A DNA stretch of 27,402 nt. Source: a virus. The translations under genes were made by a program, and so were the position numbers. The stretch is from IMG/VR virus record IMGVR_UViG_3300002460_001114, positions 16,012 to 43,413 of that record, one strand, 5' to 3'. Shown piece after piece: positions 1 through 8,421 of the stretch. Every line of letters begins with the position of its first letter. The stretch's first letter is position 1. The notes below the pieces were generated by a model that did not search any database, was not told where the DNA came from, and saw only the letters and a list, made by a program, of their open reading frames with translations.

Positions 1-1
1 G

Positions 2-631
2 GGAGCTTTACAGCAAACTTTTGTAAGCCAGGGTCTCTATCTTGCCGGTGCGCAGGTTTATACGGATTATTCAGGAACCACAAAATATGGGATTTTTTCT
101 TCTGACGAGGCATCGACTTCTAACCAGGGATATTTTATAACTCCAAAATTACGGTCTTCCGATATTCGCAGATATTGGAGATTATTGCTTCCAACCATGA
201 GACGTATGGATAACGCAGATGACCGGATTCGTTTTGCGGTAAGAACGCAGGATTCAAATGTTTTGCCTGCCTATGAAACAGCCACATGGACAGCGGCTAA
301 TCAATTTACTGCGGCGAATACCGATATTGCCGCGGGAGATTTTGTGGAAGTTTTAGCGGGCGATAATGCGGGCGCACTGGCGAGAATAACTGCGATTTCC
401 GGCACAACCGTGACGATTGACCGTTCTCTTTATTCTTCAACAGCATCTTCCCGTGTCAGATATATACGTTTTACGGATATTGGAAATATTGCGAATGTAT
501 CGGTACAGACGGAAATTTTTAGAATTGCCGAGCGTTCTCCGTGGTTGCAAATACTTTGTGAATTGCGCGGTACTGAAACTTCACCCCTCATTGAAAGTAT
601 TTTATTAAACTTCGATGAAATCCCAATCTGA
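2..631 (+). CDS. Phage virion (tail/neck-type) protein, C-terminal part
   Basis: The reading frame is open from the first full codon, so the gene begins outside the window and only about 209 C-terminal residues are seen. The first in-window start codon is a TTG at 185, but the sequence before it is equally protein-like, so I do not use it as the start. The protein is rich in Ser/Thr and small residues, with beta-strand-like stretches such as GIFSSDEAS, YFITPKLRSSDIRRYWR and SPLIESILLNFD, as expected for a phage structural protein. It ends in TGA overlapping the ATG of the next gene (TGATG), which points to translational coupling in a virion operon. I do not recognise a specific family. A role as tail or neck component is inferred from position just before a head-tail adaptor candidate. 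Confidence 0.6.
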   Translation, partial: GALQQTFVSQGLYLAGAQVYTDYSGTTKYGIFSSDEASTSNQGYFITPKLRSSDIRRYWRLLLPTMRRMDNADDRIRFAVRTQDSNVLPAYETATWTAANQFTAANTDIAAGDFVEVLAGDNAGALARITAISGTTVTIDRSLYSSTASSRVRYIRFTDIGNIANVSVQTEIFRIAERSPWLQILCELRGTETSPLIESILLNFDEIPI

Positions 632-1215
632 TGCCCCCTTTAAATAATTTAGATTATAGGCTTTCCCAGCTCGAGCTTACTGTTAAAACTCATAAGCATA
701 AGGGAATTGATTTTACTCCGGTACTGGATAATCTAAGCATGGTCCAAATTGGAAAATATGTTTTTCCTGCAGCTGCGACTTCCGGAAACTTGTCTATTCC
801 TGTAAGACAGTTTTTAAGAGTTATAATTTCATTCGGTGCGAAGTCGGGGGCTTCAGACGATTATCTTCGTTTCGGAGGCGCATCAATAGATGCCGGGGCG
901 AATTATGCTTTTATAAACAGCGGGGCGGCTGCCAGAACTTCACAGAATCAGATAGACATAAGAGACGGAGCAAATTCGGCTTTGGGAGCATTTTCGGTGA
1001 TAGATATAGCGAATAATTTAAGCACATTAGTCAAGTCTGTATCTATCCATACCATAGACAAAATCACATCCGCCGCCACTTCTCAAACCTTTTATCAGAT
1101 ATTCGGTACTTGGGTTAATACAACCGCTTTTATTACGCAGTTGAGCCTGGTGTCGTCCGGGGCGCAGACTTATCCGGCGGATACGACTTTAATAGTTTTG
1201 GGAAGCAAAGAATAA
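631..1215 (+). CDS. Hypothetical virion-associated protein (194 aa)
   Basis: A 194-residue protein whose ATG overlaps the stop of the upstream gene by one base; no Shine-Dalgarno sequence is present. The first 30 residues (LDYRLSQLELTVKTHKHKG) look like a short helical, possibly coiled-coil segment. The remainder is a Ser/Ala/Thr-rich beta-type domain containing LRVIISFGAKSG and DYLRFGGASIDAG, like beta-sandwich head-decoration or fibre domains. No catalytic motif, signal peptide or membrane helix is visible. Its place between two structural genes suggests a virion component such as a decoration, tail or fibre-attachment protein. The family is not recognised, so function is inference from context only. 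Confidence 0.5.
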   Translation: MPPLNNLDYRLSQLELTVKTHKHKGIDFTPVLDNLSMVQIGKYVFPAAATSGNLSIPVRQFLRVIISFGAKSGASDDYLRFGGASIDAGANYAFINSGAAARTSQNQIDIRDGANSALGAFSVIDIANNLSTLVKSVSIHTIDKITSAATSQTFYQIFGTWVNTTAFITQLSLVSSGAQTYPADTTLIVLGSKE

Positions 1216-1226
1216 TGTGGTATAAT
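1198..1226 (+). promoter_or_regulatory. Promoter with extended -10, predicted leaderless start
   Basis: A -35-like TTGGGA (1198-1203) is followed after exactly 17 nt by TATAAT (1221-1226), preceded by TGG, giving the extended -10 TGGTATAAT. Only 6 nt separate TATAAT from the ATG at 1233, so the normal start point (about 7 nt past the -10) falls on the A of the ATG. The transcript should have no 5' leader. The word GTGGTATAAT recurs at 11892-11901 and 14165-14174. Confidence 0.6.
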
Positions 1227-1232
1227 AAATAA

Positions 1233-2045
1233 ATGGCAAATCTCGCAGCACTAAGAGACAGATTAGAACTCATACTATCGATTCCACAGGGCGACTCATT
1301 CGTGGATAGTTCTTCAGAATTGGATGATATAAACGAAGCATATCGTAAAACCGCCTATACATGGGATTGGCCTCAACTCTTAATCAAAAGAGGCGCCAGG
1401 GTTTTGGCTAACCAACGGAAATATTCTCTCCCTTCGGTTTTTAGAAAATTCCGTTCTTTATTCGTGTTAGATCAAGAATATGAGGAAGTGGAACACCAGA
1501 GTGTGAATGTAATGGACGGGTCTTATGCTGTAGATTTGGAAACAAGCGAATTTATCATCAACAGTGTTCCCGGTTCCAACGGCGCGGAATATACTCTGAC
1601 CAATGCTGAATCTGCCGGGCAAACGGTCACGATAGAATTAAACTCGGTATCCGGATTAGCCGCCGGAGATGAAATTGTTTTCCCGGACGACACGAACCCG
1701 GAAGTCACTTATGTCGCTTCTGTAGATTCTTCTTTAAATACAATTACGGCAAGACTAAAAACTTCAAAGAGCTCGGGAGCTGTAATGTATAAAGGCTCTG
1801 ATAATATTATGTATAATTATTACCGGACAATTACTGCTCTTTCTGATGCTGCCGATAGTCCGCTTCTTCCGTCAGATGTTCATTACGCGATGCTTTATTA
1901 TGCGGCTTTTCTTGCTTACACCCGCTTGGAACAATTTGACCGTGCGGAAAAAGCCCTTGCCTACTGGAAAGAGCAAACGGATGATTATTTCAGGGCGTTT
2001 GATAAAGGCAGTACCGGCGCCGTAACTCAATTTTCAATCGCATGA
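1233..2045 (+). CDS. Putative head-tail connector/adaptor protein (270 aa)
   Basis: The N-terminal 60 residues (LRDRLELILSIPQGDSF, ELDDINEAYRKTAYTWDWP) and the C-terminal helical part (LPSDVHYAMLYYAAFLAYTRLEQFDRAEKALAYWKEQ) match the arrangement I associate with gp6-like or T7 gp11-like neck adaptor proteins: a helical core around a central beta insertion. The insertion (about residues 110-190) is rich in Val/Thr/Ser. A 270-residue size suits an adaptor. The promoter immediately upstream predicts a leaderless mRNA starting at this ATG. The stop overlaps the ATG of the next gene (ATGA). The assignment is by pattern and position, not by a firm motif; a tail-completion or tail-tube protein is the alternative. 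Confidence 0.5.
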   Translation: MANLAALRDRLELILSIPQGDSFVDSSSELDDINEAYRKTAYTWDWPQLLIKRGARVLANQRKYSLPSVFRKFRSLFVLDQEYEEVEHQSVNVMDGSYAVDLETSEFIINSVPGSNGAEYTLTNAESAGQTVTIELNSVSGLAAGDEIVFPDDTNPEVTYVASVDSSLNTITARLKTSKSSGAVMYKGSDNIMYNYYRTITALSDAADSPLLPSDVHYAMLYYAAFLAYTRLEQFDRAEKALAYWKEQTDDYFRAFDKGSTGAVTQFSIA

Positions 2046-3913
2046 CTCCTGAACAAATTTGGTCTCAATACGGAGGAGAAATTACAGCTAGAACGGGAGC
2101 GACAAAATTATCTGATACACAGATTAATTTGCAACTCCCCGATGGCACTATCGTGCCTGCCGGCGTTAATCCGGGACAAGCGGCTACGCTCCAACTTGGC
2201 GGTGGCGGTGTTTTTGACCGCGGGACGCCCGAAGGCGCAGCAAAAGCTGCACAATTTCCTGTAGATCCGAGATATGCTTCACCGGAAGCAACCCGGGCGG
2301 CTTTCGGTGTAATTCCTACGAATGCCGGTGTTACTACTCCCGCAATTCAGGCGAATCCGCCTCAGGCGCCTTCAGCGCCGGCCCCTTCTCCTATTGGACC
2401 ATATACGGTTGCGAGCGGAGATACGTTAAATAAAATTGCTGCTAAGAACGGCTTAACGCTTGACCAACTCTTAACCGCAAACCCGCAATTTAAAACAGCA
2501 GGAAGAAGCGCTGACTTAATTTATGTCGGAGAGAAAGTTAATATTCCCGGAAAAGCCGGTACTACTCCGGCACAAGGAACACCGCCGCCGGGTACTCCTC
2601 CGAATCCTCCCGGTTCTCCGGCCAATCTCTCTACCGGAAGCGGAGCGTCAAATATAACAAGCTACATGAAAGATTTGATGACAACCGTCAATTCTATGCT
2701 TGGTATTGATACGGAAAAATTGGGTATTGAAACAACACAGAAACAGATACAGGATTTTTTCTTGCAAAAAAAAACAGGCACAGCGATTCTTGAAGAAGAA
2801 ATGAAGCGTTTCGGTGTGGAAGAAACGATGAGCTTGCGGAAAGAATTAAGTAAAACAATACTTGAACAAACACAGAGGCTAAGAAAAATGCCGGAAGATA
2901 TTAGAAATACCCTTGCCGATGTCGGCGTGTCGCAAACTCAACTTGATAGAATAGTGACTGCCCAAACGCAGAAACCTGCGGAGATTTTAAGGGATTTGCT
3001 CGAACAGCGCGGGGCATTGACAGAAGATATTAATGAGTCAATGGCTTTTGTTAAATTATTCGCCGAAACCCGCATGGAAGATGAGGCCGCACAACTGGAA
3101 GCGTTTAAGTGGGATTTGGAATTTAAGCAGGGTAAACTGAAAGACTTGGAGGATGATAAGAAAACAATTCTGAATATGGCGATTGATGATAGGAAAACAT
3201 TAATGGGATATGTTTTGGAAGCTATGCAAAATGACGCGCCTAAAGATGTTATTGATAAAGCCTTGCAATCCGGCGATTCCGCAACAGCTCTTTCAATTTT
3301 GGGAAGATTTGCAACAGATGAAAAACTTGAAACTTCATATCAGGATATAAATGGTAACAGAGTATTGATTGTTACAAATAGTAAGGGGAAAATAGTTTCT
3401 AGCACTGTTTTGGGTGCAAGCGGGACTAATGATTCAAAACCATTATCCGGACTTGAACTTGGTTATTTCGCAGAGAGCGATTTATTGGTAGGTCCTAAAT
3501 TACAAGCCGGCATGACTATGAAAGATGTTCAGAGGATTAGTACTGAGGTTCACAAACCTAGAGAATGGACTGAGTCAGAATTGAAAACGCAATTTGAGCA
3601 ATTTAAAGTTAATAAAGTTCCGGAAAGCACTGCAATTACACAGATGTATGCTGAATCAGCTTTTGTGGATAAAAATCTTGCTTTGAAAGTATTGAAACAA
3701 GTTTACGGTACTTACACAGGAGAGGAAGAAAAAATAGAAGAAGCAAAAAACTATTGGTTAGGTGATAGCGGCGACACGGGACTTAGTGGAGTTAAGGCTA
3801 CGCCGGGGACGCAAAAGAATCTAACTCCTAATATTGGTCCTATTAATTTTGAAACTTTGAGAGGAGATAATATTTATTTCCCATCTGCTTATACACAGCT
3901 AGGTGATTATTAA
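2042..3913 (+). CDS. LysM-containing coiled-coil virion protein (623 aa)
   Basis: Residues 1-118 are Gly/Pro/Ala-rich. Residues 121-168 form a LysM domain (start YTVASGDTLNKIAAKNGLT, then LLTANPQF and YVGEKVNIP), a peptidoglycan-binding module. A Pro/Gly linker follows (about 170-195), and then a long, charged helical and coiled-coil region (about 215-410; KELSKTILEQTQRLRKMPEDI, LEEEMKRF). The C-terminus is mixed. There is no signal peptide, so it is unlikely to be exported alone and more likely travels in the virion, where the LysM could dock on or steer the particle through the cell wall. It overlaps the upstream stop (ATGA) and lies directly before the giant virion gene. An internal-core or tail-tip protein is a reasonable inference. 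No cell-wall hydrolase motif is seen in it. Confidence 0.65.
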   Translation: MTPEQIWSQYGGEITARTGATKLSDTQINLQLPDGTIVPAGVNPGQAATLQLGGGGVFDRGTPEGAAKAAQFPVDPRYASPEATRAAFGVIPTNAGVTTPAIQANPPQAPSAPAPSPIGPYTVASGDTLNKIAAKNGLTLDQLLTANPQFKTAGRSADLIYVGEKVNIPGKAGTTPAQGTPPPGTPPNPPGSPANLSTGSGASNITSYMKDLMTTVNSMLGIDTEKLGIETTQKQIQDFFLQKKTGTAILEEEMKRFGVEETMSLRKELSKTILEQTQRLRKMPEDIRNTLADVGVSQTQLDRIVTAQTQKPAEILRDLLEQRGALTEDINESMAFVKLFAETRMEDEAAQLEAFKWDLEFKQGKLKDLEDDKKTILNMAIDDRKTLMGYVLEAMQNDAPKDVIDKALQSGDSATALSILGRFATDEKLETSYQDINGNRVLIVTNSKGKIVSSTVLGASGTNDSKPLSGLELGYFAESDLLVGPKLQAGMTMKDVQRISTEVHKPREWTESELKTQFEQFKVNKVPESTAITQMYAESAFVDKNLALKVLKQVYGTYTGEEEKIEEAKNYWLGDSGDTGLSGVKATPGTQKNLTPNIGPINFETLRGDNIYFPSAYTQLGDY

Positions 3914-3915
3914 AT

Positions 3916-6900
3916 ATGCGTTTACCTGCAAAAAGCACTCAAGTAAATCCTCTCGATGACCCTGAGTTTTTAAGAGAATTTGCTAAAGAACAAGGCATAG
4001 AAATCCCCGAAAAAAAAACGGGTGGTATTTTCGGTACTCTTGAAAGAGCAATAGATATTTTTAATGCTCCACTGCAATCTGTCGGAGGGCTTTTATCCGG
4101 CACAACAATGGCGGAAGGCAGGGAAAAAAATATTACTCCAGGACAAGCAATTTTCGGCAAGCCAGATGAAAGTAAACCTAGATTCGGAGCCGAAAGAGTC
4201 ACCGGCGCTGTTGCAAGAGCTATAACAGATTTTGTTTTTGATCCTGTAACATACGCGACCCTCGGTACCGGCACTTTATTTAAGCCCGCTGTAAAAGTCG
4301 GTATTAGGGGATTTGAAAAAGTTGCGATTAATAAAAAAGCAAAGGAACTAACTACAGAGCTGGCAACCGAATTGGCCGGAGGGAAACAAGTTACTGCCGC
4401 TATAGAAAAAAAGGCCAAAGAAACTGTTTTTCGTTTAGTTGGAGACACCGGTGCAAAAACCGCACAAGGCAGAGGAGGCATAGCAATGATTAAAAGGGCG
4501 TTCGAAAAAACAGGCAAACCATTTACGGAAGAAAATCTTAAAGAAGCAATAGAAAAAGGCGTGACCGGGCTTATCGATCCAGGTGGTTTGAAATATATGG
4601 GCAAGGTTCTTATTCCTGGTAATGCTTTAAAATATCCGTTTAAAAAAGCATTTAGTAGTATCTCGCAAGTTTTACGGCAAACTGAAAACGGCAAACTTTT
4701 CGCCGAAGGATTAGATAAGATAGGCGCGGGTGTAGGTGGAATATTTAAAAGAGATATATCCGGATTACCAGGACGTTTTGTTGTTTTAAAACAAGCGCTA
4801 TCAGATGATTTAGTAAGAGCCGGAGATGATTTAAAAAAAGAAACGGAAACAATTTTTGGGCTTTTGTCTCCGGAACGGCGCAAGAAAATAGGAAGGGCTT
4901 CGTGGGATGCTTCCACCGGCAAGGTTGATATTAAAAAAGCAACAGAGGGGCTTGACGCTGAAGAACTAAATCTTTTTAATAGAATACAGCAGATATTTGA
5001 TAAAGAAGCTGAAGAAAACTCTGAGCGAGGAATGTTAAAACGGGCAAGAGAAACTTACATACAGCATATTTATAAAAATGCGGACAAGGCAAAATTAATG
5101 TTTGGGAAAAAAGGAAGCCCTGCTTTTTCCAGAGAAAGAATGATGAACTTTACTTTTGATGAAGCTGTAGCTGAAGGATTAGAGCCGGTAGAAGACATAG
5201 GTGAACTTTTTTATACTCGTCGCATGAGCGGGATAGAGGCTAATAAGTTCCAAGATTATTTTTGGGGTACGCCAACTATTATTAAGCGTTTAAAGAGCGG
5301 AGCACCCGCCCGAGATCCGGCTGGAAAACAAGCGCTAGGAGATGATTTAAAAAAAGAAATTATAAAAATCCAAGGCAAACCCAGTAGATTGGCAAAGGAA
5401 CTGGGCATAGCCGGAAAGGTGCAAAAAACCGAACACGTTCCATTTGAGACATGGAGAAACGAAGGCAGAATTATAAACGCAGTAGATGAAGCTATAAAAG
5501 CACATAGAGCAATCCCTCTTGAGCCTTTTGTTGATGTTCACGGCAGGCTTCCTAAGAATATGAATGTCGGACCTTATAAATTTAATTCTATAGATGAAGC
5601 CCAAGCAGCCTTAAAAGAATTTAATGATTTGAAATTACTTAGAGAAGGCATAAGAACGCACTTGGAAACTTCGCCTGAACGCTTAGATTTATTAGGTCAA
5701 GCGCTTAAAATTTTAGGTAAAGGTGATATATATGACCAAGGGACGTTGGGTCTTGCGCCCAAGATAACCGGGGGAGTTTTTAACGGAGAGAATTTTAATG
5801 ATGTGCAAAAAATAGCCACTGATATGCAATCTTGGGTTATAGACCAATTAAAAATGGCAGACGCTGGAAGAAGAATACAGGATCCAATTACTCTTGAATG
5901 GTCTGGGATGAAATCTACTTTCCCTGATTGGGTGCCGAAAGATTTAAGGCGCAGGGATTTGTTTGATTCTGTTATAAAACATTTGCAAAACGGTACAGTC
6001 CCGCGAGAAACAAAACGTCTTCCTAAAGATATGGTATTTACAAAAGATACTCCGTTGCCGGATGTTGCCGATGCTAAAAAACTATATGATTTAGCAAAAA
6101 AAGAAATGGCACAGCTTACAGGATTAAGTGTTGATGAGTTTGACGAAGTTTTAACCACCCCTTCTTTGTTTCCGGAGAGAGGCGGTCTGGCAATCAGGGA
6201 CATGGAATATGTGAAACAGCTTGTAAAAGAAAACCCCGAATTAAAAACGCGCGTTTTAGAAGCCGGAGAAAGATTAGTCAGGCTTGGAGATATAAGTACT
6301 CAAGTCCCGAAAGAATATAGAGATTTTAATATTCCTGAAAACATAGCTAAGGATATACTCCAGATGGATAAACAGCTTTTGCAATCTGATGATATTAATT
6401 ATTTATTAAAACAATATATAAAATGGATGAACTTTTGGAAAGGTTCTGTCACGGTTTTGTTTCCTTCTTTTCATGGCAGGAATGCCGTGTCTAATATCGG
6501 AAACTTTGCCCTTGATGCCGGCTTAGAAGCTATTAATCCGATGGCACACGCGAAAGCCGTGAAAATTCTATCCGGAGCAGACGGAGAAATTGTGAATGAA
6601 TTTGGGACAAAATATACTTTTGCCGAGATAAGAAAACTGATGGCAAAACATCAAATAGTTCAAAGCCAATATAGCAGAGCGGAAATAACAAAATTTTTGG
6701 GGCGGGAAGGTTTGGAAAAACAAGCCGGGAAATTAAATGTATCTGCTTACGGCCGAACAGTCGGCAGAAGCATAGAAAACGAAGCTCGCGCATTGAGTTT
6801 TATTAAACAGTTAAAGCGCGGGTTTGATCCTGAAGACGCGGCTGCTAGAGTTAAAGAATTTCTCTTTGATTATGATAATCTTTCAAAATTTGAAAAATTA

Positions 6901-7761
6901 TTTTTAAGGAACGCTATTCCTTTCTATACTTTCACGCGTAAGAATGTGGCTCTACAACTTAAAACTTTAGTAACCAAGCCGGGAGCCACGGGAGCGCAAT
7001 TCAAAGCATATAAAGCTATGGAAGAATTATTTGCTCATCCGAAAACGGAAGATGAAGAAAAATACGCTCCGGAATATGTAAAAGAGGGACTTAACTGGAT
7101 GATAGGACACAAAGGAGATGACCGGACTTTTTTGGTAGGATTTGATTTGCCTATAGAGTCTGCTTTTAAGAATCTTAACCATCCTCTTAAACAGGCGCTA
7201 TCTATGATTACTCCTCCATTAAAAATCATGGGAGAGATGGCCACTGGTGTTAATTTTTTCAAACAACAAAAAATTTCGGAAGACGACAGTGGTAATTTTG
7301 CAAAAGATTATCCCGATGCTTTCAAAAGACTTTTAGATTATACGGAAATTGAAAAAACCACTAAGGACGGTAAACCATATACAATTAGAACCGTTGATCC
7401 GGAGTCTAAATGGATATTTCAACAGATTTCTTCTTTAGGTTTTACTAGTAGGTTTTTAAGCGGACGCAACTTAGAACAATTAAATAGTTTTGTAAGTTCG
7501 TTTAAAAGCGCCTTACAAGGCAAAGAAGTTTCTTGGGAAGATAAAATAAATATACTTGGTTTCTTTACCGGCCTTCGCACCGCTGAAAGAAGCATAGAGG
7601 CGGAGAAGTTTGTGCAACAAAAAGCCGAAGCCCGCTCCATTCAAGATGTTCTTGAAAGGAAAGGCGAAGGAGCTTTCTTTGAGAAGTTTTATATACCAAA
7701 AGAAAAAGAATTTAATAAAGGCTTCGGTAGTTTCTTTTCAAGGTTTAAAAGAAAGAAATAA
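3916..7761 (+). CDS. Giant internal-virion/ejection-type protein (1281 aa)
   Basis: This is the longest gene in the window, at 1281 residues. It is highly charged and helical, with amphipathic stretches but no signal peptide. Around residue 848 it has VLFPSFHGRNAVSNI, and around residue 1000 FLFDYDNLSKFEKLFLR followed by AIPFYTFTRKN. I associate this combination from memory with very large phage proteins carried in the virion (internal-core or 'large polyvalent' proteins). The C-terminus is strongly basic (FFSRFKRKK), fitting DNA or membrane contact. It follows the LysM protein by 2 nt. The likely role is a core protein ejected into the host or a scaffold inside the head; no enzymatic motif was recognised. 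A weak AGGTGA precedes the ATG by about 11 nt, one of the few Shine-Dalgarno-like sequences here. Confidence 0.6.
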   Translation: MRLPAKSTQVNPLDDPEFLREFAKEQGIEIPEKKTGGIFGTLERAIDIFNAPLQSVGGLLSGTTMAEGREKNITPGQAIFGKPDESKPRFGAERVTGAVARAITDFVFDPVTYATLGTGTLFKPAVKVGIRGFEKVAINKKAKELTTELATELAGGKQVTAAIEKKAKETVFRLVGDTGAKTAQGRGGIAMIKRAFEKTGKPFTEENLKEAIEKGVTGLIDPGGLKYMGKVLIPGNALKYPFKKAFSSISQVLRQTENGKLFAEGLDKIGAGVGGIFKRDISGLPGRFVVLKQALSDDLVRAGDDLKKETETIFGLLSPERRKKIGRASWDASTGKVDIKKATEGLDAEELNLFNRIQQIFDKEAEENSERGMLKRARETYIQHIYKNADKAKLMFGKKGSPAFSRERMMNFTFDEAVAEGLEPVEDIGELFYTRRMSGIEANKFQDYFWGTPTIIKRLKSGAPARDPAGKQALGDDLKKEIIKIQGKPSRLAKELGIAGKVQKTEHVPFETWRNEGRIINAVDEAIKAHRAIPLEPFVDVHGRLPKNMNVGPYKFNSIDEAQAALKEFNDLKLLREGIRTHLETSPERLDLLGQALKILGKGDIYDQGTLGLAPKITGGVFNGENFNDVQKIATDMQSWVIDQLKMADAGRRIQDPITLEWSGMKSTFPDWVPKDLRRRDLFDSVIKHLQNGTVPRETKRLPKDMVFTKDTPLPDVADAKKLYDLAKKEMAQLTGLSVDEFDEVLTTPSLFPERGGLAIRDMEYVKQLVKENPELKTRVLEAGERLVRLGDISTQVPKEYRDFNIPENIAKDILQMDKQLLQSDDINYLLKQYIKWMNFWKGSVTVLFPSFHGRNAVSNIGNFALDAGLEAINPMAHAKAVKILSGADGEIVNEFGTKYTFAEIRKLMAKHQIVQSQYSRAEITKFLGREGLEKQAGKLNVSAYGRTVGRSIENEARALSFIKQLKRGFDPEDAAARVKEFLFDYDNLSKFEKLFLRNAIPFYTFTRKNVALQLKTLVTKPGATGAQFKAYKAMEELFAHPKTEDEEKYAPEYVKEGLNWMIGHKGDDRTFLVGFDLPIESAFKNLNHPLKQALSMITPPLKIMGEMATGVNFFKQQKISEDDSGNFAKDYPDAFKRLLDYTEIEKTTKDGKPYTIRTVDPESKWIFQQISSLGFTSRFLSGRNLEQLNSFVSSFKSALQGKEVSWEDKINILGFFTGLRTAERSIEAEKFVQQKAEARSIQDVLERKGEGAFFEKFYIPKEKEFNKGFGSFFSRFKRKK

Positions 7762-7764
7762 TTA

Positions 7765-7773
7765 TGCTACAAT
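7765..7773 (+). promoter_or_regulatory. Extended -10 before the collagen-like gene
   Basis: TGC followed by TACAAT (7768-7773) forms an extended -10 box ending 6 nt before the ATG at 7780, the same spacing as at 1221-1233. The predicted start point coincides with the ATG, giving a leaderless message. No good -35 hexamer is visible at 16-18 nt. Confidence 0.45.
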
Positions 7774-7779
7774 AATCCA

Positions 7780-8421
7780 ATGGCGTCAAAAGAAAAACTC
7801 AATACACTCATAGAAGAAGTCAAAAGCGCTGTCCTCGAAGAAGTTCTGGCCGAGGTAGAAAAAATGTTTGAAGAATTTGCCAATAGCGACTTCTCTGATT
7901 TACGGTCTAATCTTCTCGGAGACAAAGGCGACCAAGGCGAAGTCGGTCTTCAGGGTATCCAAGGCATAAAAGGCGACCTCGGCCCTCAAGGTCCCAAGGG
8001 AGACACCGGTCCGAAAGGTGAAAAAGGCGACTTCGTAGTAGGCGCGCAAGGCCCGAAAGGCGAAAAGGGCGATGCGGGAGTCGGCTCTCCCGACACCGGA
8101 GAGCAAATTGTGGGTAAAATTAACGCATTAGAGGCCATAGAAGGCAAACAGATAGATGCTTCGCATATCAAAAACTTAATTTCTCTGATTAAGAAACATT
8201 CTGAAGGAGCGATTAGACTCGGAGGCGGAGGAATAACGCTCGAAACTCCTACAGGTACGGTAAACGGCGTAAATACAATATTTGATGTAACTATGAGTCC
8301 TAAATATTTAATAGTTGACGGAATGTCTAAGTTCCAAGATGTTCACTATACTTTAGCAGGAAGCAGGATCACGATAACAGACGGGGCACCTCCGGTAACC
8401 TTTATAAGAGCAATCGTATGA
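7780..8421 (+). CDS. Collagen-like tail fibre protein (213 aa)
   Basis: Residues 5-38 form a helical, coiled-coil-like segment (LIEEVKSAVLEEVLAEVEKMF). Residues 47-102 carry about eighteen Gly-X-Y triplets (GDKGDQGEVGLQG, GPKGDTGPKGEKG), interrupted once near 84-88. This is a collagen-type triple-helix module typical of phage fibres. A helical hinge follows (110-140), then a C-terminal beta domain (about 156-213) with TPTGTVNGVNTIF, YLIVDG and ITDGAPPVTF, a small domain often found at fibre tips. The protein probably forms a trimeric fibre that mediates receptor contact. Its stop overlaps the ATG of the next gene (ATGA), and a predicted leaderless promoter lies just upstream. Confidence 0.75.
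   Translation: MASKEKLNTLIEEVKSAVLEEVLAEVEKMFEEFANSDFSDLRSNLLGDKGDQGEVGLQGIQGIKGDLGPQGPKGDTGPKGEKGDFVVGAQGPKGEKGDAGVGSPDTGEQIVGKINALEAIEGKQIDASHIKNLISLIKKHSEGAIRLGGGGITLETPTGTVNGVNTIFDVTMSPKYLIVDGMSKFQDVHYTLAGSRITITDGAPPVTFIRAIV

Noticed and set aside
3939-4922. 327-codon open frame on the - strand inside the giant virion gene
   Set aside because: It is antisense to a well-supported gene, is Ser/Pro-rich without motifs, and has no promoter or partner genes; it reads as a shadow of the A-rich codon use of the + strand.
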